Made by a program: the position numbers and the translations under genes
Notes under the pieces: model-generated
What the model saw: the letters and a program-made list of their open reading frames with translations, nothing else
What the model was told of the DNA's origin: nothing
Databases searched by the model: none
Shown here: positions 53,963 through 63,318 of the stretch, piece by piece
Numbering within the stretch: position 1 is the stretch's first letter
Layout: every line of letters starts with the position of its first letter
DNA from: Candidatus Pelagibacter sp.
Lineage (GTDB): Bacteria; Pseudomonadota; Alphaproteobacteria; Pelagibacterales; Pelagibacteraceae
Reading direction: 5' to 3'
DNA: 64,000 bases
Assembly (NCBI GenBank): GCA_028404615.1
Contig: JAOOBT010000002.1
Location: 124,001 to 188,000 of the forward strand

Positions 53963-54550
53963 ATGAAACTTAAAATACCTAATATACTTACAATAGGACG
54001 AATAATTATTGTGCCTATTTTTGTTTTAACTTTTTATATTCCTGGTTTTTTTGGTGATTTAATTCCATTTTTTTTATTCGCTCTTGCCAGCTTTACCGAT
54101 TACTTAGATGGTTTGATAGCAAGGATGTTTAAAGAAGAGTCTAAACTAGGAGAGCTTTTAGATCCAATTGCAGATAAAATTCTTGTAGCAGCTGCTTTAA
54201 TTCTTCTTGTAATGAACGGAACAATAAAAAACTATGAAGTAATTGCCGCAATAATAATTCTTACAAGAGAAATTTTGATATCAGGTTTAAGAGAATTTTT
54301 AGCTAAGGGAAAAATTACTATGCAGGTGACAAGCTTATCAAAACTAAAAACATTTATTCAAATGTTATCTATTGCTATATTGTTAACAGGTGAGAGCGGA
54401 AATAAGATTATTAATTTTCAAGATTATAATGCTCAAACTATAGGCATAATTCTTCTGTGGCTATCTGCATTTTTAACACTTTATACTGGATATGATTATT
54501 TAAGAAGAGGAATTGACCATGCTATTAATCAAGACGAAAAAATTAATTGA
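53963..54550 (+). CDS. pgsA: CDP-diacylglycerol--glycerol-3-phosphate 3-phosphatidyltransferase
   Basis: Commits CDP-DAG to phosphatidylglycerol synthesis in the inner membrane. The 195-residue protein has about five or six transmembrane segments and the complete CDP-alcohol phosphotransferase motif: D46, D49, G50, A53, R54, G63, D67 and D71. It starts 3 nt after uvrC, a common neighbour. It shares its last base with the next methyltransferase start (TGATG). Confidence 0.95.
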   Translation: MKLKIPNILTIGRIIIVPIFVLTFYIPGFFGDLIPFFLFALASFTDYLDGLIARMFKEESKLGELLDPIADKILVAAALILLVMNGTIKNYEVIAAIIILTREILISGLREFLAKGKITMQVTSLSKLKTFIQMLSIAILLTGESGNKIINFQDYNAQTIGIILLWLSAFLTLYTGYDYLRRGIDHAINQDEKIN

Positions 54551-55290
54551 TGAAATTAACCGAACAAAACTTAAGAGAGAAAGAGTTTCATAATAAGCTT
54601 CAGTCACAATCCAAAGGAAGATTTGAAAATATCTTTTATAAGGCCATATCTAATGCCTGGGAAGATTTTTATAACTATTTAAATTTAAAAGCTAAAAACT
54701 CTGAAATACTTGACTATGGATGTGGTATAGGGCCAGTTATAGAGAAAGTAATAAAATATAATCCAAAAAAAATTACTGGTATTGACATTTCAGATATCTC
54801 AATCCTAAAAGCTAAAGAAAAGTTTCATGATCAAAATTATAAAGTAGAATTAAAGGTTGATAATTGTGAAAAGACAAATTTTGAAGATAATAAATTTGAT
54901 ATAGTTTATGGTTTAGGCATATTGCATCACCTGCAATTTTCTAAATGTATTAATGAAATCGCTAGAATTTTAAAACCAGGCGGGTCACTTTTATTTATTG
55001 AGCCCCTAGGAACCAATCCCCTAATAAACTTATATCGCGCTTTAACACCTAGATCTAGATCTAAAGATGAGCATCCTCTCATTTTTAAAGATTTTGAGAT
55101 TATTGAGGCAAAATTTAGAAACGTAGATTTAAAGTACTATGGTTTTTTAACACTTGTTTTTTTCCCATTCTATAGATCTAGCAGTTCTAGATTTTTTCAA
55201 ATGCTAGTTAGACTTGACCAGACACTCTTTAAAATAAAATTATTTAAGTATTTTGCTTGGTCGGTGTTAATTACAGCAAAGAAAAATTAA
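54550..55290 (+). CDS. class I SAM-dependent methyltransferase
   Basis: The 246-residue protein has motif I 'ILDYGCGIG', 'KITGIDISDISI', 'FDIVYGLGILHHL' and 'ILKPGGSLLFIEPLG', typical of UbiE/Coq5-like small-molecule methyltransferases. The C-terminal half, with 'ALTPRSRSKDEHPL' and a hydrophobic stretch 'YGFLTLVFFPFY', suggests a lipid-like or membrane-associated substrate. The ATG at 54550 overlaps the pgsA stop by 1 nt, so it is coupled to phospholipid synthesis by position. Substrate unknown. Confidence 0.75.
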   Translation: MKLTEQNLREKEFHNKLQSQSKGRFENIFYKAISNAWEDFYNYLNLKAKNSEILDYGCGIGPVIEKVIKYNPKKITGIDISDISILKAKEKFHDQNYKVELKVDNCEKTNFEDNKFDIVYGLGILHHLQFSKCINEIARILKPGGSLLFIEPLGTNPLINLYRALTPRSRSKDEHPLIFKDFEIIEAKFRNVDLKYYGFLTLVFFPFYRSSSSRFFQMLVRLDQTLFKIKLFKYFAWSVLITAKKN

Positions 55291-56174
55291 GCAGCAGATC
55301 TTTTTCTTACTAAATTTTGATATGAATTGTTAAGATCTGTGATCATGTTACAAACCTTAAACTTATAATTAGCAATTTGTGAGACTGGCGTCACTTCAGC
55401 TGCTGTTCCTGTTAGAAAACATCCCACGAAGTCAATCATTTCCTCAGGTTTGATTTTTCTCTGTACAACTTTAATTCCTTTTGCTTCAGCGATTTTAATC
55501 ACTTCTCGTCTTGTAATTCCATCTAAAAAAGAGTCAGGAATTGGTGTATGCAACTCTCCAGACTTATTTTTAAAAAAAATATTAGCTCCTGTTGCCTCAG
55601 CAATATTCCCCTCATGATCAAGCATTAAAGAGTCCGTAAAACCTTCTGCCTCTGCCTCATGTTTTGACAATGTACATATCATGTATAAGCCTGCTGCTTT
55701 TGTATCCCAAGGAATTGTATTTGGAGCAGGTCGTCTCCAATTTGAAATGTTTAGTTTAATTCCATTTAATTTTAATTTTGGATCAAAATAAGATCCCCAT
55801 TCCCAAGTTGCTATAGCAACATGAATTTTATTTTTTTGAGCTGAAATAGCCATCATTTCACTACCTCGCCAAATTATTGGTCTTACATATCCATTTTGAA
55901 CCTTTTGAATATTTATAATTTTTTTACATGCTTCATTAATCTCTGACTGAGTATAAGGAACTTTTATACCCATTCTTTTTGCAGAATAAAAAAGTCTTTC
56001 AGTATGTTCCTCGAGTTTAAAGATTTCTCCATCATATACTCTCTCACCTTCAAACACGCAGCTGGCGTAATGTAAGCCGTGATTTAATATATGAATATTG
56101 GCATCTGCCCATTCAACAGTTTTACCATTAAACCAAATTTTTCCAGATCGTTTGTCGTAGGGTATACTTTCCAT
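55287..56174 (-). CDS. ilvE: branched-chain amino acid aminotransferase
   Basis: Fold-type IV PLP enzyme that makes Val, Leu and Ile from their keto acids. It has 'ADANIHILNHGLHYASCVFEGERVYDG', the PLP-Lys region 'IPWDTKAAGLYM', 'IAEATGANIFF' and 'DGITRREVIKIAE'. The frame begins at a TTG (56183), but the ATG at 56174 is used. It is convergent with the methyltransferase (4-nt overlap) and divergent from the MarR-type gene. Confidence 0.95.
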   Translation of the reverse strand: MESIPYDKRSGKIWFNGKTVEWADANIHILNHGLHYASCVFEGERVYDGEIFKLEEHTERLFYSAKRMGIKVPYTQSEINEACKKIINIQKVQNGYVRPIIWRGSEMMAISAQKNKIHVAIATWEWGSYFDPKLKLNGIKLNISNWRRPAPNTIPWDTKAAGLYMICTLSKHEAEAEGFTDSLMLDHEGNIAEATGANIFFKNKSGELHTPIPDSFLDGITRREVIKIAEAKGIKVVQRKIKPEEMIDFVGCFLTGTAAEVTPVSQIANYKFKVCNMITDLNNSYQNLVRKRSAA

Positions 56175-56250
56175 TAATTGCAAATATATAGATTTTTTTT
56201 CTTTAAAAAAGTATATTCATAAGTAGGATAAGTCAATATAACTTACCATT

Positions 56251-56691
56251 ATGAAAGATTTACTTTATCTCAAAGATGAACAAATTAAAGAGTTTATTCA
56301 GCTTCTTTATTACGCTTACAGAGAAACATTTTCTGATCCTAAAGAAATCTTATCTAAAAAATTTTTTGGGCCTGCTCATTTAAGAGCATTAAATCTAATT
56401 GAGAGAAATCCAGGTATAAATTTAGGTGAGTTAATTTTTAAATTAAAAGTGACTAAACAAAGTTTAAATAGAGTATTAAGAGATTTGATAAAATCAAAAA
56501 TGATAAAACAGATACAAGATGAGACTGATACTAGGAAAAAAAATTTATTTCTAGATAAAGAGGGAAAAACTTTTTTTGAAACAGTTTATAATACACAAAA
56601 AAAAAGAATTTTTAATGCTTTAAAAAATTCTAGCTCTGACTCTGTAATTAAATTTAAAGATGTATTAAAGAAAATAATAGATGGAAAATAA
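56251..56691 (+). CDS. MarR-family transcriptional regulator
   Basis: A 146-residue winged-helix protein: 'GPAHLRALNLIERNPGINLGEL', recognition helix 'KLKVTKQSLNRVLRDLIKSK' and wing 'QDETDTRKKNLFL'. It overlaps the next gene, an OmpR-type response regulator, by 11 nt. The MarR plus OmpR pair matches petP-petR as described in Rhodobacter, and is found beside ilvE in some Alphaproteobacteria. The regulated genes are unknown here. Confidence 0.85.
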   Translation: MKDLLYLKDEQIKEFIQLLYYAYRETFSDPKEILSKKFFGPAHLRALNLIERNPGINLGELIFKLKVTKQSLNRVLRDLIKSKMIKQIQDETDTRKKNLFLDKEGKTFFETVYNTQKKRIFNALKNSSSDSVIKFKDVLKKIIDGK

Positions 56692-57355
56692 AAATCATAT
56701 TCTTATAGTTGATGATGACGACAGAATTCGTAATCTGTTGAAGGATTTTCTCTCTGAAAATCATTATATTGTCTCGACAGCTGAAAACGCTGATCAAGCA
56801 AAAGAAAAGTTAAATTATATAAAATTTGATACAATAATTCTTGATGTTATGATGCCAGGGCAAGATGGATATGATCTTACAAAAGAAATTAAAAGACAAA
56901 TTAAAGTCCCAATAATACTGTTAACCGCAAAAGGAGAGGTTGAGAATAGAATTAAAGGCCTGGAACTTGGAGCTGATGATTACTTAGGTAAACCTTTTGA
57001 GCCTAAGGAGTTATTGTTGCGCATAAGAAATATTATTAAAAAAAGTAATAAATTAGATTTAAAAAGCATTCATAAGATCGGAAATGCAGAAGTAAATTTA
57101 AATAAAATGACTGTAAATTTAAAAAATAAGTCTCAAAAAATTAATAACTCTGAAAAGAAAGTTTTAATTGAGATGTTAGCGAATCCTGGAATAACCTATT
57201 CTAGAGAAGCAATAGGGAAAATTTCAGGTATTAATCAAGAAAGATCAATTGATGTTATGATTACTAGATTAAGACAAAAACTTGAATTGGATCCAAGAAA
57301 TCCGAAATTCCTTCAAACAATTAGAGGCTCAGGCTATGTTCTTTGGATTGAATAA
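56681..57355 (+). CDS. OmpR-family response regulator
   Basis: The 224-residue protein has a receiver domain with acidic pocket 'LIVDDDDRIR', phospho-acceptor D55 ('ILDVMMPGQDGYDL') and Lys in 'LTAKGEV', and a C-terminal winged helix ('MITRLRQKLELDPRNPKFLQTIRGSGYVL'). It resembles PetR/OmpR. It overlaps the MarR gene by 11 nt and the kinase start by 20 nt, so all three appear to be one unit. Confidence 0.9.
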   Translation: MENKNHILIVDDDDRIRNLLKDFLSENHYIVSTAENADQAKEKLNYIKFDTIILDVMMPGQDGYDLTKEIKRQIKVPIILLTAKGEVENRIKGLELGADDYLGKPFEPKELLLRIRNIIKKSNKLDLKSIHKIGNAEVNLNKMTVNLKNKSQKINNSEKKVLIEMLANPGITYSREAIGKISGINQERSIDVMITRLRQKLELDPRNPKFLQTIRGSGYVLWIE

Positions 57356-58655
57356 CTTTTTAAAATATATTTTACCTAAAAGACTTTTTTATAGAGCTTT
57401 AATTATTGTTGCGGCTCCAACAATTATTTTGCAAATTATAATAACTATAGTTTTTTATGACAGTGTTTGGATTAAATCTAATAAAAATATTACAAGATCA
57501 TTAGTTGCTCAATTAAAAGCAATTGAAGAGGTTTATCAAAATGATAAAAAAAATTTAGATTTTTTTACTGACAGTTACAAAAATAATTTTAATTTTGAAA
57601 TTGGTATTAATGATGAAGCTTTTCCAGAAAATAGCGGAGAGAGAAAATTCAGTCCAATGGATAGATCCTTAAGGCGAGAGCTAAAATCTGTTTTTGGAAA
57701 TAATAACTATTGGTTTAGTACCTCAAAATTTAAAAATGCTGTTGAGATCAAAATAAAATCTGGAGATGAAGTTATTGAATTTTTAGTTCCTAAAGAAATG
57801 GTTTCAGCATCATCAATAAGGTTATTTGTTTTATGGACTACACTTCCTTCTTTAGTGCTCATTGTGATAGCTTTAATATTCTTAAAAAATCAAACTAAAC
57901 CATTAGTAAAATTGGCAAAAGCTGCTGAAAGATTCGGGAAAGGAGACTATGTGAATGATTTTAGAGCTTCAGGCTCTCAAGAAATTAGAAAGGCTGCTTT
58001 TGAATTTGATCGAATGGCAAAAAGAATTAATCGACATCTTAATCAAAGAGCAGAAATGCTCTCTGGAATAAGTCATGATTTAAGAACTCCTTTAACACGC
58101 TTGAAGCTGCAGCTCGCAATGCTGCAACAAAAAGAGATATCTGAAAAAATGTCTAAAGACATAGATGAAATGGAGAAAATGTTAAATGATTATTTACAAT
58201 TCGCAAAAACCCAAACACAGGAAAATACAATTAAAATTAACCTAGGTAGACTTTTAAAATCCATTAAAGATAAATTTAACAATCACAAATTAAATTTTAA
58301 TGACAGTAAAGAATTAATCGAATTAAATGCCAGGCCCACAGCATTACAAAGATCTTTTGAAAATGTTATTCACAACGGTTTAACTTACGGTAATAACGTT
58401 TATATCAATATTCAAAAAGGAAACAATAGAGCTTTAATTACGATAGAGGATGACGGACCTGGTATCCCAGAGGATCAATATAAAAATGTGTTTAAGCCTT
58501 TCTTCAGACTCGACAAAAGTAGAAGCTTAAACCAATCAGGCATTGGATTAGGTTTGGCTATTGTGGAAGATATAATTAATTCTCACGGTGGGAATATTCA
58601 ATTAAGCAAAAGTAATTATAATGGATTACAGGTTAAGATCTCTTTGCCTTTCTAG
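57336..58655 (+). CDS. sensor histidine kinase, EnvZ-like
   Basis: The 439-residue membrane kinase has two transmembrane helices (about residues 18-40 and 160-182) with a periplasmic loop, then a HAMP linker ('LVKLAKAAERFGKGDYV') and the H-box 'GISHDLRTPLTRL'. The HATPase_c boxes are 'NVIHNGLTYG' (N), 'DDGPGIPED' (G1) and 'GIGLGLAIV' (G2). The frame extends to 57282 inside the regulator; the ATG at 57336 fits the transmembrane start. It most likely phosphorylates the preceding OmpR-type regulator. Confidence 0.9.
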   Translation: MFFGLNNFLKYILPKRLFYRALIIVAAPTIILQIIITIVFYDSVWIKSNKNITRSLVAQLKAIEEVYQNDKKNLDFFTDSYKNNFNFEIGINDEAFPENSGERKFSPMDRSLRRELKSVFGNNNYWFSTSKFKNAVEIKIKSGDEVIEFLVPKEMVSASSIRLFVLWTTLPSLVLIVIALIFLKNQTKPLVKLAKAAERFGKGDYVNDFRASGSQEIRKAAFEFDRMAKRINRHLNQRAEMLSGISHDLRTPLTRLKLQLAMLQQKEISEKMSKDIDEMEKMLNDYLQFAKTQTQENTIKINLGRLLKSIKDKFNNHKLNFNDSKELIELNARPTALQRSFENVIHNGLTYGNNVYINIQKGNNRALITIEDDGPGIPEDQYKNVFKPFFRLDKSRSLNQSGIGLGLAIVEDIINSHGGNIQLSKSNYNGLQVKISLPF

Positions 58656-58878
58656 TTTTTTTGTTTTTTGATAGTTTCTTAATAATTGAGTCCTGCTTTT
58701 GAACAATTTTTTTTAAGACCTCAAACTCCTCTCTAGATACAAGTTGAAGTTTATTAATTATTTTGTCTTTTTTAAATTTTAAATCTGTTGAAATTTCTTT
58801 TTTGATATCATTTGATGTCAAAATACCGTTCTCAATTAAATTTGACAAAGATTTTAAAATTTTTTCTGTATTGCTCAT
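58633..58878 (-). CDS. ubiK: UbiK/BMFP family accessory factor
   Basis: An 81-residue protein with an amphipathic N-terminal helix and a coiled-coil C-terminus containing 'LVSREEFEVLKKIV', the hallmark of the BMFP (YqiC/UbiK) family. In E. coli UbiK assists aerobic ubiquinone synthesis and can bind lipids. The tail is Lys/Arg-rich. It lies beside lgt, a frequent neighbour of this family in Alphaproteobacteria. It is convergent with the kinase gene (23-nt overlap). Confidence 0.8.
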   Translation of the reverse strand: MSNTEKILKSLSNLIENGILTSNDIKKEISTDLKFKKDKIINKLQLVSREEFEVLKKIVQKQDSIIKKLSKNKKTRKAKRS

Positions 58879-58929
58879 ACTCTATCTTATTTGATGGCAA
58901 TCTTAATTTCAAATGTGTTATAAGGAGAC

Positions 58930-59724
58930 ATGTATACTCACAATTTAGACCCTGTTTTAATAAATTTTGGGTTTATAGTTATCAGGTGGTACTCTTTAGC
59001 ATACATTTTTGGAATTGTAATAGGTTGGTGGCTTGGAAAAAAAATCATTGAAAGTATTATAAATAAAACAGCCATAAAATTTAATCTTGGTATTTTTGAC
59101 GATTTAATTACTTATTTGATAATTTCATTAATTATAGGTGGTCGACTAGGATATGTAATTTTTTATAATCCAGGATATTACTTATCTAATCCCTTAGAAA
59201 TTTTTCAAGTTTGGGAAGGTGGAATGTCTTTTCATGGGGCATTAATCGGAATAATAATTGGAACATATTTATTTTCCATAAAAAAAAAAGTTCCTGCTTT
59301 TCTTTTATTAGATGTAATTGCTTGTGTTTCACCAATAGGAATTTTTTTAGGTAGAATAGCTAATTTTATTAATGGAGAACTAATTGGTAAAGTTACATCT
59401 GTTCCTTGGGGTGTGATTTTTCCTTTGGTAGATATGCAACCAAGACATCCCTCTCAACTTTATGAAGCAGCTTTAGAGGGAGTAGTTTTATTCTTAGTTT
59501 TAAATACTTTAATTTTAAAAATGAGATATAAAATTGGAACATGCTCTTATTTATTTCTAATATTTTATGGAGTCTTCAGAATAATATCAGAACTATTTAG
59601 GGAACCAGATACTCAAGTAGGATACTTATTTAATATATTTACTATGGGAACAATTCTAAGTTTTTTTATGGTTTTAAGTGGATTTGTAATTCTGATTATT
59701 TTAAAAAAAAAAAATGAAATCTGA
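58930..59724 (+). CDS. lgt: prolipoprotein diacylglyceryl transferase
   Basis: Attaches diacylglycerol to the lipobox Cys of prolipoproteins (BamD in this window is a likely client). The 264-residue protein has about seven hydrophobic segments, 'GGRLGYVIFYNP', the Lgt signature 'GRIANFINGELIG' and 'HPSQLYEAALEG'. It overlaps the next gene by 11 nt. Confidence 0.95.
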   Translation: MYTHNLDPVLINFGFIVIRWYSLAYIFGIVIGWWLGKKIIESIINKTAIKFNLGIFDDLITYLIISLIIGGRLGYVIFYNPGYYLSNPLEIFQVWEGGMSFHGALIGIIIGTYLFSIKKKVPAFLLLDVIACVSPIGIFLGRIANFINGELIGKVTSVPWGVIFPLVDMQPRHPSQLYEAALEGVVLFLVLNTLILKMRYKIGTCSYLFLIFYGVFRIISELFREPDTQVGYLFNIFTMGTILSFFMVLSGFVILIILKKKNEI

Positions 59725-60778
59725 TTTAAAGTTTTTTAAGAAATCAAAAGTTATTCCGGTTGATAGATTTTTTAAAAATGTTTTATACGACAATAATCAT
59801 GGATATTATGCATCTAAATTGCCATTTGGAAAAAGTGGAGATTTTGTAACCTCTCCAAAAATTTCTTTTTTGTTTTCTGAAGCAATTGCTATTTGGATTA
59901 TTTCTACATGGGAATTATTCGGAAAACCAAATAATTTCACCATTGTTGAATTGGGTCCTGGTGATGGCACTTTAACTAAAATTCTCCTAAGATCATTTAA
60001 AAAATTTCCAAAATTTAATTCAATAAAAAAAGTATTTTTATACGAAGAGAGTAACTATTTAAAAGAGATACAAAAAAAAAATATAAATGACAAACATATA
60101 AAATGGATAGATAAATTTAGTGAAATTAAAACAGGTCCTGTTTTATTTTTTGGAAACGAATTTTTTGATGCAATGCCAATAAAACAATTTAAAAAAATTG
60201 GAAATTCTCTTTACGAAAAAAATTATACACTTGATAAAAAAAATAATTTAATTGAAATTTTTAAAAAGGCAAAAAAAAAAGATATTAATATAATAAGATC
60301 ATATGAAACTTTAAAAAGATTAAATTTTATAGAATTGCCTAAATTTGGTTTTTTAGAATTAAAAAAAATGACAAAAAAAATTTCAAAATTAAAAGGGTGT
60401 ATTTTATTAATAGATTATGGATATTTAAAACCTTCTAATCAAAGTACTTTACAGTCAGTAATCAAACATAAAAAAAATAACCCGCTTGAAAATTTAGGAA
60501 AGGCAGATGTTACTTCTCATGTTAATTTTAAATTACTAAGCGAATTTTTTCAAAAAAATGGAATGAAAATTAAAAACGTTATCACTCAAACACAATTTTT
60601 AAAAAGTATGGGAATACTTGAAAGAGCGGAAATTATTGCAAAAAAAATGAAATTTAGGGAACAATCGGATCTTTACTTGAGAATTAAAAGATTATTAAGT
60701 CCAAATTCTATGGGTAGTTTATTTAAAGTGATCTTAGCTTATAAATCAAATAAATCAGAATTTTTAGGATTTAAATAA
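59714..60778 (+). CDS. MidA/NDUFAF7-family SAM-dependent methyltransferase
   Basis: The 354-residue protein has 'GKSGDFVTSPKISFLFSEAIA', the SAM motif 'IVELGPGDGTLTKILL' and 'FFGNEFFDAMPIKQF', all diagnostic for the DUF185/MidA family. In mitochondria the family member NDUFAF7 methylates an Arg of a complex I subunit; the bacterial substrate is likely analogous but unproven. It lies between lgt and pgeF, a conserved alphaproteobacterial order, and shares 1 nt with pgeF. Confidence 0.88.
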   Translation: MKSDLKFFKKSKVIPVDRFFKNVLYDNNHGYYASKLPFGKSGDFVTSPKISFLFSEAIAIWIISTWELFGKPNNFTIVELGPGDGTLTKILLRSFKKFPKFNSIKKVFLYEESNYLKEIQKKNINDKHIKWIDKFSEIKTGPVLFFGNEFFDAMPIKQFKKIGNSLYEKNYTLDKKNNLIEIFKKAKKKDINIIRSYETLKRLNFIELPKFGFLELKKMTKKISKLKGCILLIDYGYLKPSNQSTLQSVIKHKKNNPLENLGKADVTSHVNFKLLSEFFQKNGMKIKNVITQTQFLKSMGILERAEIIAKKMKFREQSDLYLRIKRLLSPNSMGSLFKVILAYKSNKSEFLGFK

Positions 60779-61530
60779 TGTTCTACTCAAAACAACTTAA
60801 AAAAATAAAAAAGATTAAACATTGTTTCTTTTCAAGAAAACATGGGTACTCAAAAGGAATCTATAAAAGCCTTAATTGCGGCAAAGGATCAAAAGACAAC
60901 AAAAAAAAAGTTAATAAAAACCTAAATTTTGTTGCGAAAAGGATGGGAGTAAAAAATAATAAACTAATATTAATGCATCAAACTCATAGTAATAGAGTTA
61001 TTGAAATAAATAAAAAAAATTATAAAAAAAAAATTAAAGCTGATGCTATTGTAACTAAAATGAAAGGTATCGCTCTTGGAGTGGTTACAGCTGATTGCGT
61101 TCCGATTATTTTATTTGACATTAAGAACAATATTATTGGTTGTATACATGCCGGATGGAAAGGTGCTTTTTCCGAAATAATAAGAAATACTATATTTAAA
61201 ATTCAAAAAATTAGCTCTAACAATTTAATTTACGCATGCGTAGGGCCTTGTATTGGTAGAAAAAGCTATGAAGTAGATTTAAATTTCTATGAGAAATTTG
61301 TTAAAAAATCTAAAAAAAATAAAAAATATTTCTCTAATAAAGATAAGATAAAAAAATTTTTCAATTTGAGAAAATACGTTACAGATAAACTCCTCAAACT
61401 TAAAGTCAAAGTTGACCAGATTGATAAAGATACGTTCACACAAAGGAGCATTTTTTTTAGTTACAGAAGGTCAAGGAAACTGGAACAAAAAGATTACGGT
61501 AGGTGTATATCTACAGTTTGTATTGTTTGA
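60778..61530 (+). CDS. pgeF: PgeF/YfiH family protein (multicopper-type, DUF152)
   Basis: A 250-residue protein of the family described as purine nucleoside phosphorylase or laccase-like, and reported to correct peptidoglycan precursor errors in E. coli. It has 'MHQTHSNRVIEI', 'GVVTADCVPIILFD', 'GCIHAGWKGAF' and 'YACVGPCIGRKSYEV', with the metal-binding His/Cys set intact. The DNA has many A-runs, giving a Lys-rich protein. It is followed by 50 nt with a probable prs promoter. Confidence 0.9.
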   Translation: MFYSKQLKKIKKIKHCFFSRKHGYSKGIYKSLNCGKGSKDNKKKVNKNLNFVAKRMGVKNNKLILMHQTHSNRVIEINKKNYKKKIKADAIVTKMKGIALGVVTADCVPIILFDIKNNIIGCIHAGWKGAFSEIIRNTIFKIQKISSNNLIYACVGPCIGRKSYEVDLNFYEKFVKKSKKNKKYFSNKDKIKKFFNLRKYVTDKLLKLKVKVDQIDKDTFTQRSIFFSYRRSRKLEQKDYGRCISTVCIV

Positions 61531-61540
61531 CTTAATTAAT

Positions 61541-61568
61541 TTGAAAAGGTGGAGAAATGAGGTATAAA
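61541..61568 (+). promoter_or_regulatory. candidate promoter of prs
   Basis: TTGAAA (61541-61546) and TATAAA (61563-61568) are separated by 16 bp in the only gap of this operon-like region. The predicted start would be about 5 nt before the prs ATG at 61581, implying a very short leader. Confidence 0.45.
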
Positions 61569-61580
61569 TAGATACATTTC

Positions 61581-62513
61581 ATGAAAATTTTATCTGGAAC
61601 AAGTAATTTAAAGTTAAGCAAAGACATTGCAAAAAATTTAAAACTAAAATTGATCAATACTAATATAAGAAGATTTGCTGACGGAGAAATTTATATTGAA
61701 ATTAATGAAAATATTAGGGGTAATAGTGTATTCGTCATTCAATCTACTTCTAATCCAGCCAATGATAATTTGATGGAATTATTGCTGGTTATTGATGCTT
61801 TAAGAAGATCATCGGCAAAAACAATTACTGCAGTAATTCCTTATTTTGGTTATGCAAGACAAGATAGGAAAGTTGCTCCTAGAACTTCAATTTCAGCAAA
61901 AGTGGTTGCTAATTTAATTACTAACGCTGGGGCAACTAGAGTTGTTACTGTAGATTTGCATGCTGGTCAGATCCAGGGTTTTTTTGATATGCCTGTCGAT
62001 AACTTATATACTGCACCATTATTTGCAAAATACATAAAAAAAAAATTAAGTAATAAAAAATTAATTTGTGTCTCACCAGATGTGGGCGGAGTAGCAAGAA
62101 CAAGAGATTTAGCTAATAGAATTAAAGCTGATCTTGCAATTATAGATAAGAGAAGGCCATCTCCAGGAAAATCAGAAGTAATGAATATTTTAGGAGATGT
62201 AAAGAATAAAACATGTATTATTGTCGATGATATAATTGATAGTGGTGGAACGATTGTAAATGCAGTTGATGCTTTAAAAAAAAGTGGTGCAAATGAGGTG
62301 TATGTTTTTATTTCGCACGGTGTGCTTAGCGGTGATGCGTCAAAAAAAATCAAAAATTCTCAAATAAAGAAACTTATTGTCACTGATACAATAGATAATA
62401 CAAAGAAAATTCATAATAACAGTAAAATTGAGGTATTATCGATATCTTCGCTCATGTCAGAAGCAATAAAAAGAATAGCTAATTCAAATTCTGTATCAGA
62501 TTTATTTAATTAA
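61581..62513 (+). CDS. prs: ribose-phosphate pyrophosphokinase
   Basis: Makes PRPP from ribose 5-phosphate and ATP for nucleotides, His and Trp. The 310-residue class I enzyme has 'RRFADGEIYIEINENIRG', 'IPYFGYARQDRK', 'VVTVDLHAGQIQGFFD' and the PRPP loop 'CIIVDDIIDSGGTI'. The gap before it carries a plausible promoter, and rplY and pth follow, a common order. Confidence 0.97.
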   Translation: MKILSGTSNLKLSKDIAKNLKLKLINTNIRRFADGEIYIEINENIRGNSVFVIQSTSNPANDNLMELLLVIDALRRSSAKTITAVIPYFGYARQDRKVAPRTSISAKVVANLITNAGATRVVTVDLHAGQIQGFFDMPVDNLYTAPLFAKYIKKKLSNKKLICVSPDVGGVARTRDLANRIKADLAIIDKRRPSPGKSEVMNILGDVKNKTCIIVDDIIDSGGTIVNAVDALKKSGANEVYVFISHGVLSGDASKKIKNSQIKKLIVTDTIDNTKKIHNNSKIEVLSISSLMSEAIKRIANSNSVSDLFN

Positions 62514-62562
62514 TACTTGTTTTGATTCAGATCCTGGGTTATATACCCTTTTCAATAAATTT

Positions 62563-63315
62563 ATGAGCAACATAAAAGCTACTAAAAGAGAAAGTTTAAC
62601 GTCTGGCTCTAATAATAAATTACGAGCTAAGGGTTTGATACCTGCTATTTTATATGGTGGAAAAGATGCTAATAAAAATATCTCGGTAATTAAAAAAGAA
62701 ATTTCAGGTATAATAAATTCAGATACATTTTTATCGAAAGTTTTAGAGTTAGATGTCGACGGAAAAAAAGAGAAGGTTATTCCTAGAGATGTTGCGTATC
62801 ATGTAGTTTCAGAAGAACCGATACATATTGATTTTATGAGAATCGTATCAGGTAAGAAGATCGTTTTAGAAATACCAGTAAAATTTATCAATCACCCTGA
62901 CTCGCCAGGATTGAAGCGTGGAGGAGTTTTAAATATAGTTAGAAGAAAAGTAGAATTAAAATGTCCAGCTGAAAATATTCCAGATGAAATAATTGTAGAT
63001 TTGGCAGGAACAGACATTGGTACAAGCATAAAAATTTCATCAGTAACTCTTCCTCAGAATGTAGTTCCAACTATTACTGATAGAGATTTCGTTGTAGCCA
63101 CAGTTGCAGCTCCAACTGTTATAAAAGAGCCAGAAAAACCAGCTGAAGAAACCCCAGCTGAAGGTGCTGAAGGTGAAGCGCCAGCTGAAGGAGCTGAAGC
63201 AGCTTCTAAAGATGGAGAAGCGGCTAAAAAAGATGATAAGGCTAAAGCCGGCGCAACGGATAAAAAGCCTGAAGAAAAAAAATCTACCGAAAAGAAACCT
63301 GCAGATAAAAAATAA
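62563..63315 (+). CDS. rplY: 50S ribosomal protein L25 (CTC form) with low-complexity tail
   Basis: Binds 5S rRNA in the large subunit. The 250-residue protein has the L25 domain ('NNKLRAKGLIPAILYGGK') and the TL5/CTC-type C-terminal beta domain ('IPVKFINHPDSPGLKRGGVLN', 'VELKCPAENIPDEIIVDLAG'). The last 65 or so residues (from about nt 63119) are an Ala/Glu/Pro/Lys-rich tail with repeated PAEGAE-like units. Its GC content is higher than that of the neighbouring DNA. Such tails vary between close relatives. Confidence 0.94.
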   Translation: MSNIKATKRESLTSGSNNKLRAKGLIPAILYGGKDANKNISVIKKEISGIINSDTFLSKVLELDVDGKKEKVIPRDVAYHVVSEEPIHIDFMRIVSGKKIVLEIPVKFINHPDSPGLKRGGVLNIVRRKVELKCPAENIPDEIIVDLAGTDIGTSIKISSVTLPQNVVPTITDRDFVVATVAAPTVIKEPEKPAEETPAEGAEGEAPAEGAEAASKDGEAAKKDDKAKAGATDKKPEEKKSTEKKPADKK

Positions 63316-63318
63316 TAT

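Noticed and set aside
62536..62548. Small palindrome GGGTTATATACCC followed by TTTT between prs and rplY
   Set aside because: The stem is only four G-C/A-T pairs, too weak to call as a terminator in this AT-rich context.
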